64,000 nucleotides of DNA from Scatonaster sp045598705 (lineage in GTDB: Bacteria; Bacillota; Clostridia; Saccharofermentanales; Saccharofermentanaceae). The stretch spans positions 1 to 64,000 of the forward strand of contig JAZLMM010000030.1 of the NCBI GenBank assembly GCA_045598705.1, read 5' to 3'. The notes under the pieces were generated by a model. It made no database searches. It was not told the origin of the DNA and was given only the letters and a program-made list of their open reading frames with translations. Shown piece by piece: positions 1 to 9,170 of this stretch; position 1 is the stretch's first letter; each line of letters begins with the position of its first letter. The translations under genes and the position numbers were made by a program.

Positions 1-244
1 CACTCGCATCTTTCATTTTCTCTTCCGACTACAGAACACTTTAGTCTCTCCAGTCGGAAATCTCGCGTTTCACACCAGTATGTTATTCCCCCATTTCAAT
101 TCTTCTGATTCCTCATTCCCCAAGTTTCCGTGATGAACCAATAAAAAACTCCCTTTGACTAAATCTTCGTTCTGTAGTACAGAACGGATTTTGCCGTCCA
201 GGAGTTTCTCTTATTCTGTTTTCTATTTTGTGATTACGCTAAGG
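1..244. other. Intergenic stretch downstream of rodA with two inverted repeats
   Basis: No convincing coding frame is seen on either strand. Two inverted repeats stand out: arms TTCCGACT (23-30) and AGTCGGAA (52-59) around a 21-base loop, and a 19-base palindrome at 168-186 (CGTTCTGTA, one base, TACAGAACG). Neither is followed by a clear T-run on the minus strand, so a plain intrinsic terminator for rodA is not evident. Either could be an operator or the leader structure of a gene beyond the window edge. Confidence 0.35.
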
Positions 245-1366
245 CTACTGTTTTCGTTCCATCGAAATATTCAATATGAATCCAAGTGAGATGAAGTTAA
301 CCATCATCGCGGTTCCACCGTAACTGACAAATGGTAACGGAATACCGGTAATCGGAAGAAGTCCGACACACATACCCATATTCTCGATAAAGTGGAATGC
401 GTATGACCCCGTCAGACCGACAACGATGTAGGAATAGGCTTTACGCGATGACTTTGATGCCACATAGAGGCACCTCAGCAAGAAGAAAAATGCCAGAATC
501 AGAATGGCAGTCGTTCCTATGAATCCCATACGCTCTGAAACCGCAGAATATATAAAGTCGGATTCTTTTACTGGTACCTTAACCAATACACCCGTGTGAT
601 TACCGGTAAGTCCACCTGAAGCAATCGCCATTTTAGACTGTACTAGGTTCCATTCTGCTACCGGGTCAGATCCTTCAAAAATCAAAGAAAGGATTCTCTT
701 CTTCTGGAAAGGTTCCAAATAGAACGTCCATACAAGCGGAATAATACCGACTACCGTACCGGAAATAGCTAGCAGAAAATAGCGATACTTCAGGTTCCAG
801 ATAAAAAGCATGCACACGAAGGAGAACATGATTACCATGGCCGTTCCGAAGTCTGGTTGCTTCAAAATCAACAGCATCGGCGGCCCATAAATCAACGCAA
901 GATACACCCAGCCGCGCACCAACGAGATTGTCTTCGCACCCATATCTTCCAAAACATAGGAAGAGACAATGACTAATCCGATCTTCGTTAACTCCGAAGG
1001 TTGGAAAGTACCAAGAACAGGCAGTTGCATCCAAGAATCTGCACCCCACTGTGATTCCAATGTGAAGCCATCGATCATGACCCATACAAGGAGGAGCAAG
1101 GAAACGCCGTAGATAATCCATCCCACCATTCGCATGAACTGCGTATCGAGAAGGCAAATGACCATGGCAATTATGCCGCCGATCAATACCGCCGCCACCT
1201 GCTTATAGAAAATGCCGGGATAGCCGGCAAATCCTTGTGAAAGCACCAGATTCAGCACATAGAGGCCAATCGTGGTAATAGACAGAATAGGAATAATCAG
1301 CCAGAAATCGACTGTTCGAATCGAATTATTACGAAGAAATTCAATGCCGGACTTTCCCTGACTCAT
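245..1366 (-). CDS. rodA: RodA, SEDS-family peptidoglycan glycosyltransferase
   Basis: This integral membrane protein of 373 residues belongs to the FtsW/RodA/SpoVE (SEDS) family, which polymerises lipid II into glycan strands for side-wall growth together with a class B PBP. About ten hydrophobic segments fill the sequence. The family loop carrying the conserved acidic residue is visible as ESDFIYSAVSERMG. The C-terminal signature around residues 325-360 reads GLLPITGIPLPFVSYGG. It lies 9 bases downstream of lgt on the same strand and has an AGAGGT ribosome binding site. RodA fits better than FtsW because of its short length and the SDFI motif. The MreB-type gene at 40 kb would be a functional partner. 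Confidence 0.93.
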   Translation of the reverse strand: MSQGKSGIEFLRNNSIRTVDFWLIIPILSITTIGLYVLNLVLSQGFAGYPGIFYKQVAAVLIGGIIAMVICLLDTQFMRMVGWIIYGVSLLLLVWVMIDGFTLESQWGADSWMQLPVLGTFQPSELTKIGLVIVSSYVLEDMGAKTISLVRGWVYLALIYGPPMLLILKQPDFGTAMVIMFSFVCMLFIWNLKYRYFLLAISGTVVGIIPLVWTFYLEPFQKKRILSLIFEGSDPVAEWNLVQSKMAIASGGLTGNHTGVLVKVPVKESDFIYSAVSERMGFIGTTAILILAFFFLLRCLYVASKSSRKAYSYIVVGLTGSYAFHFIENMGMCVGLLPITGIPLPFVSYGGTAMMVNFISLGFILNISMERKQ

Positions 1367-1375
1367 AAAGACCTC

Positions 1376-2524
1376 TTACTTGTCAGAAGGCACTTCTGCT
1401 TCTTCAGCCGTATCTTCTTCATTGGACACTTCTTCAGCATCCTCGTCGATGCTCGAGTCAGAATCTTCTTCTGATTCTTCTGAACCTTTCTCATCCGAAT
1501 CATCCTCTTCGAGGGTAAATTCCTTCTTAGAAAGTCTTTCTACGCGGTCTTCTTCATCCTCTTCCTCATCATAGGAACGAAGCTTGGCTTCCTTCTTTCT
1601 TGCGGCATCGCGCAGCATCGCCTCATCTGCCTTGATGAAGCGCTCAGGAATCGGCTTCTTCTCCCAATCATACATACGAGCCAGTGAAATCAGAACCAGG
1701 CCAAACACAACCAGAATCAAAGAGAGTACCTGAGAGGTGCGAAGGTTAGTATGTGCAATGTAAAGAGAATCAGTACGCAGGCCTTCAATGAAGAATCGTA
1801 CGATACCGTAGAAGATACAGTAGCAGGACAAGGTCGTCCAAGCACGCTTACTCTTCTTACGAATAATCATCAGAAGAACAAAGATCAATAGTGTCGCAAC
1901 TGACTCATAGAAGAACGTCGGATGAACCGGCAACGTCGAATCAAGTTTCGGACAGTTTTCTGCCAAATACCTAGAAATGGCGTTACTAGTCATACCCCAA
2001 GGCAAATCTGTTGTTGAACCAAATGCCTCTTGATTAAAGAAGTTACCCCAGCGACCAATCGCCTGCCCAAGCGGAATGTAAACGATAGCAAAATCCAAAA
2101 CAGTTGAGATCGGGACCTTACGAATCTTGCCCATGATCAGCACAGCAAGGAAAGCCCCAAGCACACCACCATAAATCGCAAGTCCACCGCTTCTTACATT
2201 GATGATCGCATTGAATGTTTTACTGAAGCTACCTTTGACGTAGTAGTTGTCCCACTCACAAATTACATAGTATAATCTCGCACCGATGAAGGCCATAGGA
2301 ATGGAAAGCAGACAGAAATCAGTCAGAAGATCCGGCGTCAAACCATACTTCCTACATTGCTTCATGGACAGAATCAAGCAAAGTGCCACCGCACCTGCAA
2401 TCAAGATACCGTACCAATATAGGTCTATTCCGAAAAGCGTAACAGCTACGTTACTAATCTTAAAGTTCCATCCCAACTTTGGGAAAGAGATTTTCTCTGC
2501 CTCAAGAGCAAGCAAGTAATTCAT
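1376..2524 (-). CDS. lgt: Prolipoprotein diacylglyceryl transferase with long acidic tail
   Basis: Lgt transfers diacylglycerol from phosphatidylglycerol to the lipobox cysteine of prolipoproteins at the membrane. The signature region is clear: SGGLAIYGGVLGA, then GQAIGRWGNFFNQEAFG, then HPTFFYES and RTDSLYI. The start is placed at the second ATG because GAGG lies seven bases before it; an upstream ATG at 2536 would add four residues. The enzyme domain ends near residue 300. It is followed by about 80 charged residues, almost all Asp, Glu, Ser and Lys (for example ESEEDSDSS), which are absent from a typical Lgt of about 270-290 residues. The tail is expected to be cytoplasmic and disordered. 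The gene sits between ribF and rodA. Confidence 0.95.
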   Translation of the reverse strand: MNYLLALEAEKISFPKLGWNFKISNVAVTLFGIDLYWYGILIAGAVALCLILSMKQCRKYGLTPDLLTDFCLLSIPMAFIGARLYYVICEWDNYYVKGSFSKTFNAIINVRSGGLAIYGGVLGAFLAVLIMGKIRKVPISTVLDFAIVYIPLGQAIGRWGNFFNQEAFGSTTDLPWGMTSNAISRYLAENCPKLDSTLPVHPTFFYESVATLLIFVLLMIIRKKSKRAWTTLSCYCIFYGIVRFFIEGLRTDSLYIAHTNLRTSQVLSLILVVFGLVLISLARMYDWEKKPIPERFIKADEAMLRDAARKKEAKLRSYDEEEDEEDRVERLSKKEFTLEEDDSDEKGSEESEEDSDSSIDEDAEEVSNEEDTAEEAEVPSDK

Positions 2525-2569
2525 CTTAAGCCTCATTTCTTATTCTCATCTTGTTCACGCAATATAATA

Positions 2570-3556
2570 TCACACATATTCATCAAATCGAACAGGCAAT
2601 TGTCGGTTTTTGTGGTAGAGACGAACCATCTGCTGATCAACCTTCATCTGATTGTTCAAGGCTTCCAAATTGGGGAATGCCTGTTCTGGACGGATAAACT
2701 TCTGAAGAAGAACACTCCCTTTAGTACCATAAAGTTGGAAGTATCCGTCTAGGATCTTGGTCTCTGCAAGCGGAGTCTTATCTTTCTGATTCACCGTTGG
2801 CCGTAGCCCAATGTTGGTAATACTGGGATAGGCTTTACCTTCGTAAATATAGGTAGAAGCATACACGCCGAATTTCGGAATGACCTTCTGTTCCGGGAGA
2901 CGGATATTCGCGGTTGGAAAACCAAGCGTTCTTCCTAATTGTTGTCCTTTCTCGACAACGCCGGCAAAAGCAACCGTATGGCCAAGCAGTTGTTCGGCCA
3001 TCTCAACTTCTCCAGATGTAATCAGTTCTCGGATCCAGCTTGAAGAGATTCTTCTATCTTCGTAATTGACTGGATCGACCGAGATGACCTCAATGCCATT
3101 CTTGGCTCCCCAGATCTGCAAAGTATTCACATCGCCTTCTCTGCCCTGACCGAAACGATAATCTCGTCCGACAATGACTGCTCGAGTATGCATCCATTCC
3201 TTGAGGCATACTTCCATGAAGGTTTCCGGCGACATCGACTTGATCTGTTCATTGAAAGGAAGCGCAAATAAATCGTCAATACCCATACGTGCCACAAGTG
3301 CACACCGCTCAGCATATGTAGTAATAAGATGATTCTGTGTTTTGTTACTTGGTGGATTCTCGAATGTCTGAACTGCCGTACGAAGACCCCGCGCGCTCGC
3401 TACATCAAGCATGGTCTGGAAGATTCGCTGGTGACCTAAGTGAACGCCATCGAAGAAGCCCAGTGCCACTGCACGAGCTGCCGTGCTTTCCGTCGCACTG
3501 GAAGGACTAGAAATCAGTTTTCCTTCACGGTTGATGATACAGTTCCAAACGATCAT
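2570..3556 (-). CDS. ribF: Bifunctional riboflavin kinase / FAD synthetase
   Basis: RibF phosphorylates riboflavin to FMN and adenylylates FMN to FAD. The N-terminal nucleotidyltransferase motif GFFDGVHLGHQRIF is at about residues 33-46. The C-terminal flavokinase domain begins near GRTLGFPTANIRL. At 328 residues it has the usual length. It is the last gene of the rimP-nusA-infB operon here, three bases after truB, the normal Firmicutes position. The ribosome binding site is weak, so translational coupling to truB is likely. No FMN riboswitch precedes it, as expected for an operon-internal gene. Confidence 0.95.
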   Translation of the reverse strand: MIVWNCIINREGKLISSPSSATESTAARAVALGFFDGVHLGHQRIFQTMLDVASARGLRTAVQTFENPPSNKTQNHLITTYAERCALVARMGIDDLFALPFNEQIKSMSPETFMEVCLKEWMHTRAVIVGRDYRFGQGREGDVNTLQIWGAKNGIEVISVDPVNYEDRRISSSWIRELITSGEVEMAEQLLGHTVAFAGVVEKGQQLGRTLGFPTANIRLPEQKVIPKFGVYASTYIYEGKAYPSITNIGLRPTVNQKDKTPLAETKILDGYFQLYGTKGSVLLQKFIRPEQAFPNLEALNNQMKVDQQMVRLYHKNRQLPVRFDEYV

Positions 3557-3559
3557 GAC

Positions 3560-4519
3560 CTACGCGAACACCCTTTCTTCCCGAATCAGCTTTTGTCCAT
3601 CTTCTTCCGCGACATATATGACTGCAATCGGTTCTTCCCGACAAGTTGCTAGAACCGTCTGTTGTTCCTTCGCCCCCACGGCTTCCATTCTATCCTGAAA
3701 GAGTGAGAAATCAAGTTTCTTGCCACATCTTAGATCTTTTGCTTCACTTTCCGTGACTTCGATTCGCTTCATGTGAGCCATGGCCGACATTTCACCGCGC
3801 AGATATCTGGTGTCTTGTCTTTCGGTGAAAGCTGCAAGTTCTTCCAGCGTAATGGCATCTTCAATTTTGCAGTCGCCACTGCGAAGACGTCGCAGTGCCA
3901 AGCAGTATGCACCAAATCCCAACTTATTTCCGATATCTTCACATAACGTACGGATATAAGTTCCCTTGGAACAGGACACGGTCAGATCGATTTGTAATGT
4001 TCCGTTTACTTTCCGAATCTCTTCAATTTCTATACTGTGGATTGTAATCACTCGTGGCGGTATGACAACTTCCTGGCCGGCTCTCGCATATTCATACGCC
4101 GGTCTTCCAGCTATCTTGATCGCTGAGTAGATAGAGGGGACTTGTGTGATTTCTCCAATCATACTCTTCGTCGCTTCTCTTACCAACTGGTAATCGTCTC
4201 GGCAGAGCAAAGCCATTTCTTCTTCATTTGGGATTCTGCCACCGATGACCGTTCCTTCTTTATCGCCGGTATCCGTGATACTTCCCAAGACCATCGTAGC
4301 TCGATAGGTCTTATCGTGATTCTCCATATAACGTAAGACGCGCGTAGCCTTTCCGACAGCAACCACAAGCAATCCCGTAGCAAACGGATCCAACGTACCG
4401 GCATGTCCGGCTTTCTTGGTATGTAAGATTTTTCGTACAGAAGACACCACCGAGAAGGAAGTAATCCCCTCCGGTTTATTGATCAGCAGGATTCCGCTTA
4501 TTTCATTTCTCTGGTTCAT
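3560..4519 (-). CDS. truB: tRNA pseudouridine-55 synthase TruB
   Basis: TruB isomerises U55 in the T-loop of tRNAs. The catalytic Asp lies in the motif GHAGTLDPFATGLL at about residues 38-51. The supporting motifs KxTRVLRY and CSKGTYIRTLCEDIG are present. The 319-residue length matches bacterial TruB with a C-terminal PUA-like part. It overlaps the 3' end of nrnA by four bases (ATGA) and is followed after three bases by ribF, so it belongs to the rimP-infB operon. Confidence 0.96.
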   Translation of the reverse strand: MNQRNEISGILLINKPEGITSFSVVSSVRKILHTKKAGHAGTLDPFATGLLVVAVGKATRVLRYMENHDKTYRATMVLGSITDTGDKEGTVIGGRIPNEEEMALLCRDDYQLVREATKSMIGEITQVPSIYSAIKIAGRPAYEYARAGQEVVIPPRVITIHSIEIEEIRKVNGTLQIDLTVSCSKGTYIRTLCEDIGNKLGFGAYCLALRRLRSGDCKIEDAITLEELAAFTERQDTRYLRGEMSAMAHMKRIEVTESEAKDLRCGKKLDFSLFQDRMEAVGAKEQQTVLATCREEPIAVIYVAEEDGQKLIREERVFA

Positions 4520-5538
4520 GCTTGCTCTAGAAATGCCGTCGCTTCCGCTACAATTTTGTCCGCAAACGTATCGATATCTGTATTATGTCCGGTAAAACCA
4601 GCCGCACGGTGATGTCCGCCACCACCAAGTTTCTTGGCGAATTCCGCCGCATCAAATCCTACCTTTGTTCGACAATTCACTCGAAGTTCGTCCTGGTCGT
4701 TCTCACGCACTACAAAGGCCGCGATAACCGAATCGATATCACGAAGCGTATTGACGATGCCATCCGCCGCACCTTCCGGTGCCTGTGTCTGGTCAATCAT
4801 CTCCTTCGTAATCTTAGTAATTGCGATACGACCGTCTGCAAAGAGTTGCATGCCGGAAAGGGCCAGACCGTGAAGTCGCACTTTCCCCTCGCATGTCTCA
4901 TCGAAGAGATGATATGCATTATCGGTCACATTGGCGCCTCGTTCCATGAGATCTGCTGCAATGCGGAACGTATTTGGTCTTGTATTCTGATAGGAGAATT
5001 TACCTGAATCGGACTGGATACCTACCATGAGGCAATCTGCTACAAACTGATCGATCAGCACTTTCTTTTCCAGTTTCTCCCACTCTAAAATCACAGAAGC
5101 TAAGAGTTCAGCACAAGAGATAGAGGTACCATCGATATATGCATAGTCGGACTGAACTTCAGAAGAGACATGGTGGTCTAGTATCACCTTGCAAGAGGCA
5201 TCATCAAAGATTGGCTCAGCCGCACCCATTCTGCTTCCTTCCGAACAGTCCACGGCAAAAGCAACCGCCTGTCTTGCAAGGATTTCAGGTGCATTGTCTG
5301 AAGTCGCAATCGTCAACATCTCATCAGGAATTCCCATAAAGGCAAGCCTTTGTGGTACTGCACATTCAACGATCACCTGAGAAGTGCATCCCAGTTTTCG
5401 AAGCGTTGAAGCCAGCGCGCAGGCTGTACCTAAGCAATCACCATCAACTTTGGCATGGGGAAATATCTGGATCTCTCCTTCCACCTGCTTCAGTAGCCGA
5501 AGTACTTTGGCCGCATAATCACACATCGCTTCCGCCAC
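4516..5538 (-). CDS. nrnA: DHH-family oligoribonuclease / pAp phosphatase NrnA
   Basis: NrnA degrades nanoRNAs of two to five nucleotides and dephosphorylates 3'-phosphoadenosine 5'-phosphate, using two metal ions. Motifs are DGDCLGTACALA near residue 32, FAVDCSE, the DHH motif itself in DHHVSSEVQSDY, and the C-terminal DHHA1 motif GGGGHHRAAGFTG. The start is a GTG nine bases after a GGAGG site that lies inside the end of rbfA, giving a 20-base overlap. The position between rbfA and truB is the usual one in Firmicutes. Confidence 0.93.
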   Translation of the reverse strand: MAEAMCDYAAKVLRLLKQVEGEIQIFPHAKVDGDCLGTACALASTLRKLGCTSQVIVECAVPQRLAFMGIPDEMLTIATSDNAPEILARQAVAFAVDCSEGSRMGAAEPIFDDASCKVILDHHVSSEVQSDYAYIDGTSISCAELLASVILEWEKLEKKVLIDQFVADCLMVGIQSDSGKFSYQNTRPNTFRIAADLMERGANVTDNAYHLFDETCEGKVRLHGLALSGMQLFADGRIAITKITKEMIDQTQAPEGAADGIVNTLRDIDSVIAAFVVRENDQDELRVNCRTKVGFDAAEFAKKLGGGGHHRAAGFTGHNTDIDTFADKIVAEATAFLEQA

Positions 5539-5893
5539 GAGATTGATCCTCCTTCATTGTCCGATCGATAAGATTCATCAGTTCCATGCCCTTCTCAATC
5601 GACTCGTCCAACTTAAAGTGCAATTCCGGTGCTACACGCAGTTTAATGCGTTTTGCCACCTGTGTCCGAATAAATCCAGAAGCACGTTCCATGGCGGCCA
5701 TGCACTCCTGCTTCTCTTTTGCTGATCCATATACGGACAGGTACACATTGGCATGAGTCAGGTCAGAGGACATGCGCACCTCCAGAACGGAGGTCATCAC
5801 GGGCACACGCGGGTCCTTGATCTCCGTTAGTAGAAGCTGTGAGATTATTTTTTGGATCTCGTCACCGACACGGGCTGCTCGATTCTGTCTCAT
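5519..5893 (-). CDS. rbfA: Ribosome-binding factor A
   Basis: RbfA is a KH-fold assembly factor that binds the 30S subunit near the 5' end of 16S rRNA and is released late in maturation. The 124-residue protein begins with the typical R-x-x-R-x-x-x-E-I-Q-K segment and has the KDPRV and THANVYLSV motifs. It follows infB by 18 bases and overlaps nrnA. Length and context match the family. Confidence 0.95.
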   Translation of the reverse strand: MRQNRAARVGDEIQKIISQLLLTEIKDPRVPVMTSVLEVRMSSDLTHANVYLSVYGSAKEKQECMAAMERASGFIRTQVAKRIKLRVAPELHFKLDESIEKGMELMNLIDRTMKEDQSRGGSDV

Positions 5894-5911
5894 CTGTTCA
5901 CCTATTTGTTA

Positions 5912-8788
5912 TTACTTTCTCTTAATCTCCTGCATCTCGAAGACTTCAATTACATCGCCTTCTTCGATGTCGTTATAGTTCTCGATGGAAATACCGCACT
6001 CGTAACCAGCAGCCACTTCCTTCGCATCATCCTTGAAACGCTTCAGAGAAGCGAGCTTGCCCTGGTGCAGAACGATTCCCTTACGTACGACACGTACTTC
6101 AGATGTTCTCAGGATCTTACCATCTGTTACATAAGCACCACCGATGGTACCAACAGAAGATACCTTGAATGTCTGACGAATCTCGACATGTCCAAGAACC
6201 ACTTCTTCGAACTGTGGCTTGAGCATACCACGCATTGCCGCCTCAATATCTTCGATCGCGTTATAGATTACGCTATAGAGCTTGATGTCTACGCCGACAC
6301 CCTTGGCCTGTTCAACAACAATAGCGCTCGGACGAACATTGAAGCCGATGATGATTGCATTGGAAACATCAGCCAGCGTAACATCGGACTCGGTAATCGT
6401 ACCGACACCACCGTGGATAACCTTAACACGAACTTCGTCGTTGGTAAGTTTCTCAAGAGACTGCGTAACCGCCTCGACGGAACCCTGAACGTCTGCCTTG
6501 ATAATCAGGTTGAGGTCTTTGACTTCGCCTTCAGCCAATACTTGAGACAATGTCTCAAGTGTCATTCTCGAAGACTTATGAAGTTGTTCTTCTCTTTGCT
6601 TGATCTTACGCTTCTCAACCAACTGACGAGCCATCTTCTCATCCGTTACTGCATAGAAGGTCTCACCAGCCTCCGGCACTTCCGGAAGACCTAAGATCTC
6701 TACTGGTACAGACGGACCAGCCTTCTTCTGGGCAGCTCCGTTCTCATCGTACATCGCACGAATATGACCGAAGATTGGACCGGAAACAACTGTATCACCG
6801 GAACGGAGCGTACCACGCTGTACGAGAACGGTAGCAACCGGACCTCTGTTCTTATCCAATTTAGCCTCGATGACTGTACCCTTCGCCTGACGCTTCGGAT
6901 CAGCCTTCAACTCCATAACATCTGCAGTCAGAAGGACCATCTCAAGGAGTTCATCGATACCTTCACCCGACTTACTGGAAACCGGAACCATAATCGTGGA
7001 TCCGCCCCACTCTTCCGGAAGAAGATTATGTGTAGAGAGTTCCTGCTTCACGTGGTCAATGTTCGCGCCAACTTTATCGATCTTCGTAATGGCAACGATG
7101 ATTTCTGTGTTGGCCGCACGAGCATGGTTGATAGCCTCGACCGTCTGCGGCATCACGCCGTCATCCGCTGCTACAACAAGAATTGCAATATCTGTTACCT
7201 GAGCACCACGGGCACGCATGGTCGTAAATGCTTCATGACCAGGTGTATCGAGGAATGTAATCTGTCTTCCTTTGCAACGAACGGTATACGCACCGATATG
7301 CTGGGTGATACCACCTGCTTCTCCCTTAACAACAGATGTCTGACGAATCTTGTCGAGAAGAGATGTTTTACCATGGTCAACGTGACCCATGACCACAACA
7401 ATCGGCGGACGTGGCTTGAGGTTCTCCTCGTTATCTTCGCTCTCGTCGAAGAGGATATCTTCTTCTGTGACCTCTACGATTGGTTCAGCAGTGATGCCAT
7501 ACTCCTGTGCAACCAGTGCCGCCGTATCGTAATCTAATTCCTGATTTAAAGTAACGAGCATACCCATCATCATCAAAGTCTTAATGATGTCTGTGGAACG
7601 TTTCTCCAGACCTTCCGCCAGTTCCTTAACCGTAATGAATGGTGGGAGAGAAACATGAGTAAGCTGCGGCTTTGCAACCGGTGCTGCGACAAAAGTCTGG
7701 CGCTTCACCTTCTTCTTGTTCTTACCGCCCATGTACATTGAATCCAGTGCGGAATCATCAGAAAGGATATCTGATGCATTACCGGTGAACTGATTCGCAC
7801 GCTTGTTACCCATACGGCGATCATTGTTGTTGGAAGACTTTCCGTTGTTATTATCTTTCTTGGAATCCGCTTTCGGATCCTTGCGGCTCTTCTCGTATGC
7901 ATCTCTTGCAGCAAAGTTTGCCTTCTCCTTCGTAGCTTCCGGTGGAAGATCCTGCTTCGGCTTGGAGCTGCGCTTCGGCTGATTATGGTTATTGTTGTAA
8001 ATCTCGTCGTCGTCCTTATCCTTTGGTGGGAATCCACCGAAATTACGGTTTCCACCGCGGTTGCCGTTGAAAGAGGAACCTCCCTGACGAGGCGCGCCGT
8101 TACGGTCATCTCTACGCTGGTAAGAACCATTTCTCTGACCACCATTGTAGCTCCCCTGTCCCTGACGGTTACCATCTCTGGAACGAACGAATGTCGAAGT
8201 CTCTCTTGTATAGCCGGAACCAGAACCGTTACTCGGACTCGGTGCACGAACGACAGCAGAAGAAAGGCGACTTGTGGCCTTCGGCTCTTCTGGTTTCGCC
8301 TTTACCTCTTCCTTTGGAGTTTTAATTTCTTCCTTCTCCTTCGGTGCAACAGGTGCTTCTTCCTTCGGAGTAGGCTTCACTTCTTCCTTCTTCGGCTCTT
8401 CCACCTTGACTGCTTCTTTCTTTGCAGCCTTCGGTGCAGGCTTCACTTCTTCAGCAGAAGTTTCAACATCCTTCTTCTCAGATGCTTTCTTCGTTGTCTT
8501 CTTCTCTGCAACTGCTTTCTTCTCAGTTACAGCCTTCTTAGGGGCTTCGGCCTGCTGTTCAACCGGTTTCTCAACTTTCTCGGTCTTCGGCACCTCCACC
8601 TTCGTTTCCTCCACAATCGGAGCTTTCTCCTCTTCTACCGGAGGTTTCTTGGCCTTCTTATTTACACGGCCAACACGAAGTGTCTTCGTACCCGAAATAC
8701 CACTGACAGTCTTCTGAGGAAGCGAAGATTCAACCTTAGCCTGCTCTTTCTCTTCCGTGATTGATGCTTTCTTGTCTTTCTCTGCCAT
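5912..8788 (-). CDS. infB: Translation initiation factor IF-2 with very long disordered N-terminus
   Basis: IF-2 is the GTPase that brings fMet-tRNA to the 30S subunit and drives subunit joining. The G domain starts near residue 465 with GHVDHGKTS, followed by DTPGHEAF and TKIDK; domains II, III and the C-terminal C1/C2 region follow. The 958 residues are well above the roughly 700-740 of Bacillus IF-2. The extra length is N-terminal: a Lys/Glu/Ala/Pro-rich part (about residues 10-180), then a Gly/Asn/Arg/Ser-rich RGG-like part (about 190-270). The start is the second of two adjacent ATGs, with AGGAGG five bases before it. The gene starts 15 bases before the end of ylxQ. Confidence 0.96.
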   Translation of the reverse strand: MAEKDKKASITEEKEQAKVESSLPQKTVSGISGTKTLRVGRVNKKAKKPPVEEEKAPIVEETKVEVPKTEKVEKPVEQQAEAPKKAVTEKKAVAEKKTTKKASEKKDVETSAEEVKPAPKAAKKEAVKVEEPKKEEVKPTPKEEAPVAPKEKEEIKTPKEEVKAKPEEPKATSRLSSAVVRAPSPSNGSGSGYTRETSTFVRSRDGNRQGQGSYNGGQRNGSYQRRDDRNGAPRQGGSSFNGNRGGNRNFGGFPPKDKDDDEIYNNNHNQPKRSSKPKQDLPPEATKEKANFAARDAYEKSRKDPKADSKKDNNNGKSSNNNDRRMGNKRANQFTGNASDILSDDSALDSMYMGGKNKKKVKRQTFVAAPVAKPQLTHVSLPPFITVKELAEGLEKRSTDIIKTLMMMGMLVTLNQELDYDTAALVAQEYGITAEPIVEVTEEDILFDESEDNEENLKPRPPIVVVMGHVDHGKTSLLDKIRQTSVVKGEAGGITQHIGAYTVRCKGRQITFLDTPGHEAFTTMRARGAQVTDIAILVVAADDGVMPQTVEAINHARAANTEIIVAITKIDKVGANIDHVKQELSTHNLLPEEWGGSTIMVPVSSKSGEGIDELLEMVLLTADVMELKADPKRQAKGTVIEAKLDKNRGPVATVLVQRGTLRSGDTVVSGPIFGHIRAMYDENGAAQKKAGPSVPVEILGLPEVPEAGETFYAVTDEKMARQLVEKRKIKQREEQLHKSSRMTLETLSQVLAEGEVKDLNLIIKADVQGSVEAVTQSLEKLTNDEVRVKVIHGGVGTITESDVTLADVSNAIIIGFNVRPSAIVVEQAKGVGVDIKLYSVIYNAIEDIEAAMRGMLKPQFEEVVLGHVEIRQTFKVSSVGTIGGAYVTDGKILRTSEVRVVRKGIVLHQGKLASLKRFKDDAKEVAAGYECGISIENYNDIEEGDVIEVFEMQEIKRK

Positions 8789-8801
8789 CATTTCCTCCTG
8801 T

Positions 8802-9170
8802 TTACTCCGCGCCACTGGCGGACTCTTCTTGTTTACTTAACACTTCGATCTGGTCCAGAAGTTTTCTGGCCATCCCCTCATCTAGAATCGCAATCGCAAT
8901 CCGAGAAGGTTTTCCGATTGCGTTCCCCAGTTCTTCTGCCGTGGCAAAATCACTGGCACTTGCTTCTTCTTCTTGAGCAATTCGGCGAAGTTTCGCAACC
9001 TGTTTCTCCGAACCGTCTCTTGCCAGAATAAGAAGTTCCACTGCGCCTGCATGGATAGCCATCTCGATTGAATCGAAGCCCGATGTGGTCAATCCAGCTC
9101 GATAAGCCAATCCAATCGTCTTCAGAATACGTTCTTTCGTGACTGGCTTTGCTTCCTTCTTATTCCTCAT
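8802..9170 (-). CDS. YlxQ, L7Ae-like RNA-binding protein
   Basis: This 122-residue protein of the ribosomal protein L7Ae/L30e/S12e fold is encoded at the usual place between rnpM (ylxR) and infB. The family binds kink-turn RNA; the exact role of YlxQ in bacteria is not firmly known. Visible family features are the N-terminal stretch IGLAYRAGLTTSGFDSIEMAI and the segment VELLILARDGSEK. It overlaps the upstream rnpM by four bases and the infB ribosome binding site lies inside its 3' end. Confidence 0.88.
   Translation of the reverse strand: MRNKKEAKPVTKERILKTIGLAYRAGLTTSGFDSIEMAIHAGAVELLILARDGSEKQVAKLRRIAQEEEASASDFATAEELGNAIGKPSRIAIAILDEGMARKLLDQIEVLSKQEESASGAE

Noticed and set aside
1380..1574. 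Ser-rich frame on the plus strand opposite the lgt tail
   Set aside because: It is the antisense of acidic GAA/GAT codons of the Lgt tail and has no ribosome binding site.
3557..3640. FMN riboswitch before ribF
   Set aside because: ribF is operon-internal with a three-base gap to truB; there is no space or structure.
7985..8764. Long Phe/Leu/Ser-rich frames on the plus strand opposite infB
   Set aside because: They mirror the Lys/Glu-rich low-complexity region of IF-2 and have no start signals.
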